Shown here piece after piece: positions 28,279 to 37,612 of a DNA stretch of 64,000 nt (position 1 is the stretch's first letter; each line of letters begins with the position of its first letter). The DNA is from Nitrincola alkalisediminis (GTDB taxonomy: Bacteria; Pseudomonadota; Gammaproteobacteria; Pseudomonadales; Balneatricaceae). Both the position numbers and the translations under genes were made by a program. The stretch covers positions 124,001 through 188,000 of the forward strand of contig NZ_VYTY01000004.1 of assembly GCF_009821115.1 (NCBI RefSeq), read 5' to 3'. The notes beneath the pieces were generated by a model. The model was not told the origin of the DNA and did no database searches. It saw only the letters and a list, made by a program, of their open reading frames with translations.

Positions 28279-29283
28279 TTAATAGTACTTCAAACCATCG
28301 GCTTTACCTCGGAAGGCGTAATACGCGACGGCGGTGTAGGCCGCAATAATGGGGATGACGATCACCGCGCCAAAGAAGATTATGGTCAAGGATTCTTTTG
28401 AGCTGGCGGCTTCATACAAGGTCATTTGGTTTGGAACGACAAAGGGGTAAAAGCTCAGTGCTAACCCCGCAAAGCTGCAGACGAAGATCACCTTGCAAAT
28501 GAAAAAGGGTATCCAAGCGCCACGATCATTCGGTAGGGGCAGCCGCTTAAGTGCTAGATACCCCAATGCAAACATGGCAAAGCACAAAAGAGGAATGGCA
28601 GCGAATAAATACGCCAAAGGTGGTTCTGTCCATACCTGATACACATTGGCATTTACCAGCGGGTTAATCGCGCTGACCGTTAAAATACCGGCTAACGTCC
28701 AGACGCCTGCGCGTTTACATTGACGGATCGCATGAAACTGTAAATCGCCAGTCGTTTTCCCGATCAACCAAGCGTTGCCAATCATGGCGTAAGCCGCTGT
28801 CACACAAAGGCCACTAAAACAGGCAAAAATCACACTTCCGATGTGATACTCCAGCCCCATGACATAAATACCCAGCATAAAACCCTGGCTAAAGGTTGCG
28901 AGTAAGGATCCACACTTAAAGGTCCAGTCCCAGTGAATTTTACGCTCAGGTTTGACCTTAGCACGAAAATCGAACGCCACTCCTCGAAGAATAAGTCCGA
29001 TTAATAGCAATGCTGCAGGCAAGTATAGTGCGTGAAGAATGGCACTGTGCGCTGCAGGGAAGGCCACCAGCAGTAAGCCTACGGCTAAAACAAGCCAGGT
29101 TTCGTTGGCATCCCAGAAGGGGCCAATCGATGCAATTGATGTATCCCGCCAAGCCTCTTGTTTCATGGGTAAGGTTATCCCTACGCCCAAGTCATATCCA
29201 TCGAGAATGGCATACAAAAGCACGGCCAGAGCCGTTAGGGCGGCAAAAACCAACGCCAAGTTTTCCGCTGTTAATAGGCTCAT
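28279..29283 (-). CDS. cydB: Cytochrome bd-type (cyanide-insensitive) quinol oxidase subunit II
   Basis: 334 aa, eight to nine membrane helices. CydB signature at the start: YAILDGYDLGVGITLP and IGPFWDANETWLVL. Pairs with CydA to reduce O2 with electrons from quinol. ATGA overlap with the cydA stop shows coupled translation. No cydX-like small ORF was seen after it, as is usual for CIO-type operons. Confidence 0.95.
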   Translation of the reverse strand: MSLLTAENLALVFAALTALAVLLYAILDGYDLGVGITLPMKQEAWRDTSIASIGPFWDANETWLVLAVGLLLVAFPAAHSAILHALYLPAALLLIGLILRGVAFDFRAKVKPERKIHWDWTFKCGSLLATFSQGFMLGIYVMGLEYHIGSVIFACFSGLCVTAAYAMIGNAWLIGKTTGDLQFHAIRQCKRAGVWTLAGILTVSAINPLVNANVYQVWTEPPLAYLFAAIPLLCFAMFALGYLALKRLPLPNDRGAWIPFFICKVIFVCSFAGLALSFYPFVVPNQMTLYEAASSKESLTIIFFGAVIVIPIIAAYTAVAYYAFRGKADGLKYY

Positions 29284-30653
29284 ACGCGGGCTCCTTCTGT
29301 GGCAATTTCCGTTTTCTTTTCGGGTAAACCGGGAAGCGATAAATCGTACTCTTCTACATCAATCGCGCGCTTGGCCAACCAGAATAGGGTTTTGATATAG
29401 GCCACCAACAACACTGCATAAAGTAAGAGATACATGATTAAGGTGAGAGCAACCTGCTCACTGGCGACCGTAGTAACCGCTTCACTGGTACGTAAGACGC
29501 CGTAGACCAAGTAAGGTTGACGCCCAATTTCGGTGACATACCACCCTGCTAGTGTGGCGAGCCACCCCGAAAAAGACATACCCATTAAGACCTTATACTG
29601 CAGGGGAGTGAGCTCATTTTTACGGTAGAGTCGCAGACTGCACCACCAGGCCACCAAGATCATCGCTATGCCTGTTCCCACCATTACCCTGAAACTATAA
29701 AAAACAGGCGCAACGGGGGGATGGGCATCTTCGAAGTCACTGATCCCTTGTAGCTCACCCTCTAATTCATGTGTCAGGATCAAACTCGCCAGTTTTGGAA
29801 TTTCAATCGCAAAGCGGTTCGTTTGGGTTTCAGCATCCGGTATAGCAAACAGCACCAAGGGGGCGCCTTTTTCCGTGTGCCACAATCCTTCCATGGCCGC
29901 TACTTTTTGCGGCTGATGCGCTAAGGTGTTTAAACCGTGCAAATCCCCGATAAATGCTTGGCTAGGAGCCAACACCGCCGCACTAAACAGAGCGGTTTTG
30001 AGGGTTAGGCGAGGTGCCTTTTTATTATCGCCTCGGTACAAGCGATACGCTGAGATGCCTGCAACCAAAAAGCACACCGTTAATGCCGAAGCGAATAACA
30101 TGTGCGTAAAGCGATAGGGGAAGGACGGGTTGAAGATGATCGCCAACCAATCCGTCGCGTGGGCCACGCCATCACGCATTTCGAAGCCGACTGGTGTTTG
30201 CATCCATGAATTCAGAACGAGAATCCAAAATGCGGACAAGGTTGTGCCGAGCGCAACCAATAACGTGGCCAAGGTGTGCAGCCAGCGGGGGACTTTATTA
30301 AAGCCAAACAACATAATGCCCAGCATCGTGGCTTCGAGGAAAAAAGCCGTCAGAATTTCATAGGCCAGCAAGGGGCCCGCAATATTTCCAACCGTTTCCA
30401 TAAAGCCGGGCCAGTTGGTACCAAACTGGAACGACATGGTAATGCCGCTTACTACGCCTAAAGCAAAGGTCAAGGCAAAGACTTTCACCCAAAAGCGGTA
30501 GGCTCGCATCCAAACGGGATGTTGAGATAAATCAAAGCGAATTTTGAAGTACACCAGCAACCAGCCAAGGGCAATGGTGATTGTGGGAAATAAAATATGA
30601 AAGCTGATATTGGCGGCGAATTGTATTCGCGAGAGTAGCAGGGTGTCTAACAT
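29280..30653 (-). CDS. cydA: Cytochrome bd-type (CIO) quinol oxidase subunit I
   Basis: 457 aa. Haem ligands of CydA are present: His near residue 19 in FAANISFHILFP, a second His in the SFPYRFTHMLFAS segment near 187, and Met in the following region. The protein is shorter than E. coli CydA (522 aa) and its periplasmic Q-loop lacks the C-terminal insertion, which is the CioA/CIO pattern of cyanide-insensitive oxidases. Functions in low-oxygen or poison-resistant respiration. Middle gene of regulator-cydA-cydB. Confidence 0.94.
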   Translation of the reverse strand: MLDTLLLSRIQFAANISFHILFPTITIALGWLLVYFKIRFDLSQHPVWMRAYRFWVKVFALTFALGVVSGITMSFQFGTNWPGFMETVGNIAGPLLAYEILTAFFLEATMLGIMLFGFNKVPRWLHTLATLLVALGTTLSAFWILVLNSWMQTPVGFEMRDGVAHATDWLAIIFNPSFPYRFTHMLFASALTVCFLVAGISAYRLYRGDNKKAPRLTLKTALFSAAVLAPSQAFIGDLHGLNTLAHQPQKVAAMEGLWHTEKGAPLVLFAIPDAETQTNRFAIEIPKLASLILTHELEGELQGISDFEDAHPPVAPVFYSFRVMVGTGIAMILVAWWCSLRLYRKNELTPLQYKVLMGMSFSGWLATLAGWYVTEIGRQPYLVYGVLRTSEAVTTVASEQVALTLIMYLLLYAVLLVAYIKTLFWLAKRAIDVEEYDLSLPGLPEKKTEIATEGARV

Positions 30654-30689
30654 AAGGACCTCGCAGGTAGATAAGCACCGATCAACACA

Positions 30690-31253
30690 CTACGCCTTTT
30701 TGGCAGGCTCTTTTTTACTTAAGAACGTATCCGTAAACTCCAGCACCTTGCCCACCCCCGAACCGAGTTTCATTAAAGTGTTCAGCTTATCGGGTGAAAG
30801 TGATTGCAGGCTTTGCGTCCACTCCGTAATGTTTTCCAGCAGGTCATGAATTTCGGCGATGCGTTTCTGGGCGTAGATTTCTTCTTGATTGGCGGCTTCG
30901 TCCATCATAATGTCGCGCAGTAATGTGAGGGTGGGGTCCATTTCGCGTTTGCGCCGTTCTTCAAATACACGATTAGCCATGTCCCAGATACTGCCTCGGC
31001 TTTGATAAAATTCACGTCGCTCGCCTTGTTTGTGAATCACCTGAACCAGCTGCCAACTGCCCAGCTCTTTTAAACCCATGCTCACGTTGCCACGAGAAAT
31101 GCCGAGTAGATCCCCGATTTCGTTCGCACATAAGGGCTCTTCGCTGATGACCAATAAGGCGTAAATCTGACCCACGGTGCGGTTGAAGCCCCAGCGGCTG
31201 CCCATTTCGCCAAAGTGGTAAACAAAGGATTCAATCATTGGTGTTAATTGCAT
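30690..31253 (-). CDS. GbsR/MarR-family transcriptional regulator
   Basis: 187 aa. Winged-helix domain at about 20-90 (RTVGQIYALLVISEEPLCANEIGDLLGISRGNVSMGLKEL), then a helical dimerisation region. Typical of GbsR-type regulators. It lies 36 bp upstream of cydA on the same strand, so it probably heads the operon. The 9-bp-arm palindrome at 31272-31291, 19 bp before its ATG, is a natural autorepressor site. Confidence 0.88.
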   Translation of the reverse strand: MQLTPMIESFVYHFGEMGSRWGFNRTVGQIYALLVISEEPLCANEIGDLLGISRGNVSMGLKELGSWQLVQVIHKQGERREFYQSRGSIWDMANRVFEERRKREMDPTLTLLRDIMMDEAANQEEIYAQKRIAEIHDLLENITEWTQSLQSLSPDKLNTLMKLGSGVGKVLEFTDTFLSKKEPAKKA

Positions 31254-31271
31254 AGTTGTGCCTTTATTGAA

Positions 31272-31291
31272 CTTTCAGAATTTTCTGAAAG
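31272..31291. promoter_or_regulatory. Palindromic operator upstream of the regulator-cydAB operon
   Basis: CTTTCAGAA, TT, TTCTGAAAG: perfect 9-bp arms. It overlaps the expected transcription start of the minus-strand operon, downstream of TATTAT (31293-31298), which suits repression by the encoded GbsR/MarR protein. Confidence 0.6.
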
Positions 31292-31308
31292 AATAATACG
31301 CCTATGTC

Positions 31309-31322
31309 TTGATCTAGATCAA
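31309..31322. promoter_or_regulatory. ANR/FNR-type box
   Basis: TTGATCTAGATCAA is a perfect TTGAT-N4-ATCAA site. It overlaps the likely -35 of the regulator-cydAB promoter (minus strand), a position that usually means repression. In Pseudomonas aeruginosa ANR represses the CIO oxidase genes. Confidence 0.75.
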
Positions 31323-31466
31323 CGCTTTTAAAGAAAATCTATGATTGAACGTTACAGGTGTGCTTGTTCGTGCATTTCTTGCATCCATGAGCGTGTAAAT
31401 ATGTCGAGGCTAGCGATATTCGAATTCACACCTATACTGATGTAAAAGTATAAGAAAGGGGGCCGC

Positions 31467-32237
31467 ATGCGTATCGGTGTGTTAGGGGTAGGGGCGCTGA
31501 CAGAGGCAATCGTGAGGGGCGTCCAGAAATCAAAATCGCCTTACCGTTGGTGTTTATCTCCACGTTCGGCGTTTCGTGTTGAGCGGTTATTGAGTTTGCC
31601 GCAGGTGTCCGTTGCGGCAGACAACCAAGCCGTGGTGGATCAATGCTCGACGGTGATCATCGGTGTTCGACCGAATGATTTGCAGGCGCTTGCGGCGCAG
31701 ATCAAACTGACACCGGATCATCATCTGATCTGTGTTGCCGCAGGTGTCGAGCTAAAAACTCTTCAAGCGCTGTTTTACCCGGCCAAAGTGACTCGTATGA
31801 TGGCAAGCATTGCAGCAGAATATCCCGGCGCGAGTGTTTTTTTCTTTCCAAGCGATGCGGCCCTGTCGACGTGTTTTTCAAATGCAGGATTTGGTGTTCA
31901 GAGTTTTTCCACGGAAGCACAGTTTGAAGCGTCAATGCTTAGCGTTTGTGTGAATGCATGGTGGTTAGATCAGATTCAGGCGTTGGCACAGGCCTTTTCG
32001 GATGAAACGGGGATGTCTTTAGTCGATGCTGTTGAGTTATTAGCGCGGGCTCAACAGGAGTCCGCAACCTTACTTAAACAACGCCGGAGCACCGCGCCCT
32101 CTGTTCTTGCACGTGAGATTGGAACCCCCGGTACGTTTACGGCGCGAGGCCTTTATCACCTGAAAGAGCGGCAAGCCGAAAAGCCTTGGGTGGATATTTT
32201 GAGTGAGTTACTGAAAGAGTTAAAGTCAATGCCATGA
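31467..32237 (+). CDS. Pyrroline-5-carboxylate reductase-like protein
   Basis: 256 aa. N-terminal Rossmann fold (MRIGVLGVGALTEAIVRGV) binding NAD(P)H and a C-terminal helical P5CR-type domain (LVDAVELLARAQQESATLL, then EIGTPGTFTARGLYHL, the ProC GGxT-like region in altered form). True ProC proteins have a longer conserved SPGGTT-type segment, here GTPGTFT, so proline synthesis is uncertain and another imine or ketone substrate is possible. Upstream AAAGGGGG is the ribosome site. Confidence 0.72.
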   Translation: MRIGVLGVGALTEAIVRGVQKSKSPYRWCLSPRSAFRVERLLSLPQVSVAADNQAVVDQCSTVIIGVRPNDLQALAAQIKLTPDHHLICVAAGVELKTLQALFYPAKVTRMMASIAAEYPGASVFFFPSDAALSTCFSNAGFGVQSFSTEAQFEASMLSVCVNAWWLDQIQALAQAFSDETGMSLVDAVELLARAQQESATLLKQRRSTAPSVLAREIGTPGTFTARGLYHLKERQAEKPWVDILSELLKELKSMP

Positions 32238-32370
32238 TCGGCAAATGCATCTCATTTTTGTAAATTGAGAGTGTTTGAAAAGCTTTTACAGATATCGCTT
32301 TATCTAGAAACGCTTTTCGGGTAGATTTTTAGATATATTCGCATCAAATACCTGCCGTTAGGAGATGTTC

Positions 32371-33360
32371 ATGGGTTACTTTCGAAAATCATTGGCGTCG
32401 GCTGTCGCTGTCTCGTGTTTAAGTTTGGCGGCCTTTGCTGTTCAAGCAAAAGATTTTCGCTTAGGGCTAATTACCCCGCCGTCTCATCATTGGACACAAG
32501 CGGCTCAAGCCTTTGCCGATGAGCTCAATCAGGCATCCAACGGTAAGCACAGTGTTGCAATTTTTCCGGCACAGCAGTTGGGGAATGAAGCACAGATGGT
32601 TCAGCAGTTGCAAGCGGGCTCTTTGGATATGGCTTTTTTGACTATTGCTGAGGTTTCAAATCGTGTGCCAGAATTCGGTGCGCTCTATGCACCCTATTTG
32701 GTGGATAACGTGGACGAAGCCGCCAGTTTGCTCAAAACAGATGAAGCGAAACGTTTATTTGATCTTCTGCCACAACAAGCGGGTTTAATCGGTATTGGCT
32801 ACGGCATGGCGGGCATGAGGCAAGTCATGAGCCGAGTGCCGGTCGAAAGTCCTGCCGATCTTCGGGGTAAAAAACTGCGAATTACCCCTTTTGAACCGAT
32901 TCGCGATTTTTACAATGCGTTAGGTGCAGCTCCCACCCCTTTACCCTTGCCAGCCGTCTATGACGCTTTAGCAAATCGTCAAATTGATGCCATTGATATG
33001 GATTATGATTCAATCTTAATCTTCAAATTCTATGAGCGTGCCGAGCACTTGCTGATTTCTAACCATATGATGTTCCCGATGGTCGGCGTTGTCTCAGCTC
33101 GTGTGTGGAGAACTCTGGAGGAAGAAGATAAAGCATTAATTACAGAGCTGATGCAAGCTCAGCTAGACGGTGTATTAGAAACCTTCAGGCTGCAAGAAAA
33201 GGATCAAGAAGCTGAGCTAAGAGCGCTAAATATCATGATTACAGAAGCAAGTCGCGAACACTTTGCTGAAAGCATCGCGGCATGGGAAGCGATTTGGTCA
33301 GAAAAAGCGCAATCGTTAGGTGCATTAAGAGATGCAGTGAATAGACTGCGTACCCCCTAA
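32371..33360 (+). CDS. TRAP transporter substrate-binding protein (DctP family)
   Basis: 329 aa from the ATG at 32371; the in-frame ATG at 32365 overlaps the GGAG site at 32361. Signal peptide at about 1-26 (ending VQAKD). DctP fold with ANRQIDAIDMDY and the LRGKKLRITPF segment containing the conserved Arg that binds carboxylates. Delivers an organic acid to the DctQM permease. The ligand is unknown. Confidence 0.92.
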   Translation: MGYFRKSLASAVAVSCLSLAAFAVQAKDFRLGLITPPSHHWTQAAQAFADELNQASNGKHSVAIFPAQQLGNEAQMVQQLQAGSLDMAFLTIAEVSNRVPEFGALYAPYLVDNVDEAASLLKTDEAKRLFDLLPQQAGLIGIGYGMAGMRQVMSRVPVESPADLRGKKLRITPFEPIRDFYNALGAAPTPLPLPAVYDALANRQIDAIDMDYDSILIFKFYERAEHLLISNHMMFPMVGVVSARVWRTLEEEDKALITELMQAQLDGVLETFRLQEKDQEAELRALNIMITEASREHFAESIAAWEAIWSEKAQSLGALRDAVNRLRTP

Positions 33361-33421
33361 AATCGCCGTCAGTGTTTTCGACAGTTAAGGCCCTAATCAA
33401 CGTTAGGGTCGGTATTCAACA

Positions 33422-33991
33422 ATGCAGTTATTACGACAACTCTCACATTGGGTCGCTAAGTTTGAAATGGCCTTAGCGGCTTTGATGGCGCTATTTATCA
33501 GTGTGTTGATCTTAGTGAACGTGGTCAGCCGAGCGCTGGGCATGGCCATTTACTGGATTGATGAGCTGGCCATTTATGCGATGATTTGGATGACCTTTTT
33601 AGCCACCTCTGTTGTGATTAAAAAACGTCAAACCCTTGCGGTCACCTTTTTAGTGGATCAATTACCCCTTAGGGGGCGGTATTGTTTAGCGCTGTTTAGT
33701 GATGTGATGATATTGGGGTTTGCTCTTTTATTGGCCGTCCTGTGTTATCGCTGGTATGACCCTTGGCGGTTATTTCAAACCGGATTTGATGTGATGGAGT
33801 ATCAGTCGCAGACGTTCAATTTTATCTATTCAGAAAACACCAACACACTGGGTTTAAAAAAGGTTTGGGTGTGGATGTGTTTACCCTGGGTTGCATTCGC
33901 ACTGATGATACACAGCAGCGTAAATGTGCTGGATCGACTCTTGTCTTGGAGAACGCCCAAGGCATACGAGCAAAAGGGAACGTCCGCATGA
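33422..33991 (+). CDS. TRAP transporter small permease (DctQ)
   Basis: 189 aa with four membrane helices (about 15-37, 45-68, 88-110, 138-160). WIDELAIYAMIWMTFLATSVVIKKRQTL is the DctQ hallmark. Its stop codon overlaps the dctM start (ATGA). Confidence 0.92.
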   Translation: MQLLRQLSHWVAKFEMALAALMALFISVLILVNVVSRALGMAIYWIDELAIYAMIWMTFLATSVVIKKRQTLAVTFLVDQLPLRGRYCLALFSDVMILGFALLLAVLCYRWYDPWRLFQTGFDVMEYQSQTFNFIYSENTNTLGLKKVWVWMCLPWVAFALMIHSSVNVLDRLLSWRTPKAYEQKGTSA

Positions 33992-35247
33992 TTTTGGCTG
34001 TGTTCTTAATTTTGTTGTTTGCTGCTGTTCCAATTGCACTTGTGTTGACCTTGACGTCTGCGGCTTATATTGCACAATCGGGTAATCATCTTTTATTTGA
34101 TTCGTTCACTCAGCAACTGTTTGGGGCAATTGAAAACTATGGTTTGTTGGCCATCCCTTTGTTTATGCTGGCTGGTGAGTTAATGAATGAAGGCGGTTTA
34201 ACGTCTCGCTTAATTAATATGGCGCGTATTTTAGTGGGCGGTTTTAGGGGTGGACTGGCGTATATTAACCTTGTGGCCAACATGATGATGGCTGCTATTA
34301 TGGGATCGGCGGCTTCGCAGATTGCGATTATGTCGAGAGCGATGGTGCCTGCAATGGAAAAAGAGGGCTACTCGCCAGCCTACGCGGCGGCGATTACCTC
34401 TGCAGGGGGGCTTCTATCGCCGATTATTCCCCCCTCGATGCTATTTGTATTGTTTGGTGTGTTGGCTCAAGTACCCATTGCCGATATGTTTATTGCGGGT
34501 ATTTTACCCGGTTTACTCATGTCAGCGTTGTTCTTCCTGACCATTGCGCTGATGGGGTTGGTGCACGAATATCCCAAGGGCCAGTGGTTAACAGCGGCAG
34601 AGGCTAAAAAAGCCTTTTGGATGGGGCTTCCCGCCTGCTTGATACCCGTATTGATCATTGGTGGCATTTTGACGGGACTGGTCACACCAACCGAATCAGC
34701 GGCCTTGGCATCCTTAGGAGCTTTGCTGGTGGGGACCTGTGTTTATAAAGAATTAAAACTCAGCCATTTACCCGAGATTATGAAGCGAACAGCATTGAAT
34801 TCGGGCATGGTGATTATTTTGATCTCCGCTGCCGGTGTCTTTGGCTGGGTCCTAATCTACGAGCAAATTCCGCAAGCCGTCGCCGCTTGGATCGTTCAGC
34901 AAACCTCAGATCCCTTTGTCTTTTTATTGATGGTGGTTGCTGCGCTGATTTTAGTGGGGATGCTGTTGGACGGTATTGCAGCATTAATTCTGGTTGTGCC
35001 TATCCTGTTACCCGTTGCGCAAGCGGATTTTGGCATCAGCCCGTATCAGTTTGGTGTGGTTGTGTGTCTGACGCTCGTCATGGGACTTTTAACGCCACCC
35101 GTGGGGGCTGGCTTGTTCATTGGTTCGGCCATGACAGGTGTTCCCCCGATGAAGATATTTAAAGCGTTGCTCCCTTTTTTGATGATGACGTTACTCTCGC
35201 TTATCCTAATCAGTGGTATTCCGAGTATTGTCTTGATTTTACTTTGA
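33988..35247 (+). CDS. TRAP transporter large permease (DctM)
   Basis: 419 aa from the ATG at 33988; the frame is open 41 codons further but that part overlaps dctQ. About eleven helices. Family landmarks: IPLFMLAGELMNEGG, GSAASQIAIMSR, SAGGLLSPIIPPS and a C-terminal TPPVGAGLFIGSAM. Uses a sodium or proton gradient to import the ligand bound by DctP. Last gene of the dctPQM unit. Confidence 0.94.
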   Translation: MILAVFLILLFAAVPIALVLTLTSAAYIAQSGNHLLFDSFTQQLFGAIENYGLLAIPLFMLAGELMNEGGLTSRLINMARILVGGFRGGLAYINLVANMMMAAIMGSAASQIAIMSRAMVPAMEKEGYSPAYAAAITSAGGLLSPIIPPSMLFVLFGVLAQVPIADMFIAGILPGLLMSALFFLTIALMGLVHEYPKGQWLTAAEAKKAFWMGLPACLIPVLIIGGILTGLVTPTESAALASLGALLVGTCVYKELKLSHLPEIMKRTALNSGMVIILISAAGVFGWVLIYEQIPQAVAAWIVQQTSDPFVFLLMVVAALILVGMLLDGIAALILVVPILLPVAQADFGISPYQFGVVVCLTLVMGLLTPPVGAGLFIGSAMTGVPPMKIFKALLPFLMMTLLSLILISGIPSIVLILL

Positions 35248-35362
35248 ATCCATCCATTTGTGGCTTTTCGTTACTCTGGATTGTCTGTAAAGTAGAGTGA
35301 GATTTGAGTGGCAACACACATAAGGTTGAGCACGAATGGCTAACCGCTTAGGAGTAAAATGA

Positions 35363-36268
35363 TTGTTCGCTGATCCAGTTAAAGTGCTAATTACAGGTGC
35401 CGATGGGCAAGCTGGCTATGCGATTACGCATTTAGCGAAGTCCGATCCCTTTTTTGCCGTTACGGCGCTCAGTCGTAAACAGCTCGATATCACTCAACCT
35501 GAAAAGGTGATAGAGCAATTGGATGCGTGTCTTCCTGATTATGTGATTAACTGTGCTGGATTAAACAGTGCCGACCGTGCCGAGCGCGAACCGGAGCGTG
35601 CGTATCAACTCAATGCCGAGGGCGTAAAGAATCTGGCGCAGGCCTGTGCGAGCTTGTCGATTCCGGTCATTCATTTGTCCACGGATTATGTTTTCGATGG
35701 GCATTATGCCACGGGTTACAGCGAAAAAGATGAAACAGCACCGCTTGGCGTGTATGGCTTAAGTAAGTTTCAAGGAGAAGAGTATCTGCGAACAGGCTGG
35801 CCGCAGCATATCATTTTGAGAGTCAGTTGGTTGTTCAGTGAGCGAGGCGATAACTTCATGTTGCGCTTACTTGATGAAGCGCGTCATCAGGAAGAGATTT
35901 GCGCTGTGGATGATCGACGCGGTTGTCCTACGAGTGCCTATGACTTAGCTCGAGTGGTGGTGGCGATTCTTAAGCAAATTAGCAATGGAGCGGATGCCTG
36001 GGGAACCTATCACTATTGCGGTGCTGAAGTGACCACGCGATATGGCTTCAGTGAAGCCGTTATTGCCGCCGCACGACAGTATGAAAACTTAAAAGCCACC
36101 CATCTTGTACCTGTTTCAACCAAAGATTATCCCACCGAAGCTCAACGTCCCTCTACCTCTGTTTTAAAATGCCAGAAAATTTTAAACGTTTTCGGTATTC
36201 GGCAGCGTCCGTGGCGCAGCGAATTGCAGCGGTTAGTTCGCATCTACTATGATCAAGTGGAAACATGA
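35363..36268 (+). CDS. RmlD-like dTDP-4-dehydrorhamnose reductase family protein
   Basis: 301 aa. Rossmann glycine motif ITGADGQAGYA near residue 10, catalytic YGLSKFQGE (Tyr-x-x-x-Lys) near 131, and LSTDYVFDG. These are the RmlD features; it reduces a 4-keto sugar nucleotide. No rmlA, rmlB or rmlC gene is nearby. The start is a TTG at 35363, 8 nt after GGAG; an ATG at 35359 in another frame opens only a 4-codon ORF. Confidence 0.85.
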   Translation: MFADPVKVLITGADGQAGYAITHLAKSDPFFAVTALSRKQLDITQPEKVIEQLDACLPDYVINCAGLNSADRAEREPERAYQLNAEGVKNLAQACASLSIPVIHLSTDYVFDGHYATGYSEKDETAPLGVYGLSKFQGEEYLRTGWPQHIILRVSWLFSERGDNFMLRLLDEARHQEEICAVDDRRGCPTSAYDLARVVVAILKQISNGADAWGTYHYCGAEVTTRYGFSEAVIAAARQYENLKATHLVPVSTKDYPTEAQRPSTSVLKCQKILNVFGIRQRPWRSELQRLVRIYYDQVET

Positions 36269-36314
36269 AATGGGCGTGACCCCATAGGGGCCCGCCTGTG
36301 TTCAGCGAAAGGGG

Positions 36315-36695
36315 TTAGAACAAGCCGAGCGTTGCCGAGCGCGCCAGAGCGACCTTAGCAATGTAGATTAAGGCCGTACCCGCCAAGGCCAAGCCAAGAA
36401 TTTTTTCCCCTAATGAGTGGGCCTTTTTGAATGCGTAGACGGCAAAGGCAATATACAGTATGAGTCCAATGATTTTTGCCAACACCCAGCCAACGTGCAA
36501 AGGGTTCATCTGCATGGCGACCAAAAGGCCAATCGCCGATAGAATCAACAAGGTATCAACCACGTGGGGAAGAATTTTAAACAGTTTCTTCTGAAGCCCT
36601 TTTGGCCATGCCAGCAACATCACGGCACGAATCAAAAAGAGTAAAATCGTGATAGCAACCATCGTGAGATGAAGGTGTTTAAACGCCATGTACAT
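36315..36695 (-). CDS. SirB-family membrane protein
   Basis: 126 aa, four membrane helices covering almost the whole length. MAFKHLHLTMVAITILLFLIR and LPHVVDTLLILSAIGL match the SirB2 family (named after an invasion-gene up-regulator). No enzymatic motif; molecular role unknown. It follows the ABC permease gene on the same strand but 125 bp away. Confidence 0.85.
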   Translation of the reverse strand: MYMAFKHLHLTMVAITILLFLIRAVMLLAWPKGLQKKLFKILPHVVDTLLILSAIGLLVAMQMNPLHVGWVLAKIIGLILYIAFAVYAFKKAHSLGEKILGLALAGTALIYIAKVALARSATLGLF

Positions 36696-36820
36696 AAGAC
36701 AGGATTCTCATATTATTAATCAAGGAAAGCAGACTTTGGCATAAGCCAGACCTTCGAGCAACTGCTGGGTTCAGTTGTTGTGAAAATGGGACGTTGGAAA
36801 GAAGTATCTAGATTTCATTT

Positions 36821-37612
36821 TCACTTAGTACCCGTAACCTTTTCAGGGCGAAATCCAATAATGGCCATACCACCAAAGAATAGGGTTGTCGCCAAGGTCA
36901 CCCAGAAGGCTTCGAGGTTTAGCTGCGAGTACATGGCGAAGCGAACTAACTCAACGGCATAGGTAAAGGGGTTCAGGCTACACACCCAGTAGAGCCATTC
37001 ACTGCTTTCACGCATTCGCCACAGAGGATAGAGCGCGGACGACATAAAAAACATCGGGAAAATAACAAAGTTCATGACCCCCGCAAAGTTTTCCAACTGT
37101 CTGATTTTAGACGATAAAAACAGACCGATTGCGCCTAGTTCAAGGGCTGTGAGCAATAAAGCAGGCAGTGCATAAAGAAGCCCAATTAAGGGTAAACGTA
37201 TGTCGAGCGCTAAGGTGATGCCATAAAACGCATACACCTGAATCAGTGAAATCAGAGCAATGGCAAAGAGTTTACAAAAGAGCAACCAGCTGCGAGGGAG
37301 AGGGCTCATTAACAATACTCGCATACTGCCCATCTCTCGATCATAGACCATGGACAGAGCACTTTGCATGCCGTTAAACAACAGAATCATGCAGGCCAGA
37401 CCGGGAATAATGTAGGTCTCATAGGTGATGTAGGTTTGGTATGGGGGCGTAATCGACAAGCCGAGTGCCGCACGAAAGCCCGCCGCGAATACAATCAGCC
37501 AAAGTAAAGGGCGAACCAGCGAACTAAAAAAACGTGAGCGCTGGTGAATAAAACGTAAAAACTCTCGCTTTAAAACGCCCAAAAAACTGTAGGCATAGAC
37601 AGAAAAATTCAT
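36821..37612 (-). CDS. PQQ-cluster ABC transporter permease
   Basis: 263 aa, ABC-2 type with six membrane helices (LVRPLLWLIVFAAGFRAALG; MGSMRVLLMSPLPRSWLLFCKLFA; FPMFFMSSALYPLWRM). It belongs to the four-gene ABC set found with PQQ alcohol dehydrogenases, equivalent to the P. putida pedA1A2BC group linked to rare-earth-dependent growth. Its ATG overlaps the ATPase stop by 4 nt. The direction of transport is not established, and ABC-2 permeases usually export. Confidence 0.88.
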   Translation of the reverse strand: MNFSVYAYSFLGVLKREFLRFIHQRSRFFSSLVRPLLWLIVFAAGFRAALGLSITPPYQTYITYETYIIPGLACMILLFNGMQSALSMVYDREMGSMRVLLMSPLPRSWLLFCKLFAIALISLIQVYAFYGITLALDIRLPLIGLLYALPALLLTALELGAIGLFLSSKIRQLENFAGVMNFVIFPMFFMSSALYPLWRMRESSEWLYWVCSLNPFTYAVELVRFAMYSQLNLEAFWVTLATTLFFGGMAIIGFRPEKVTGTK

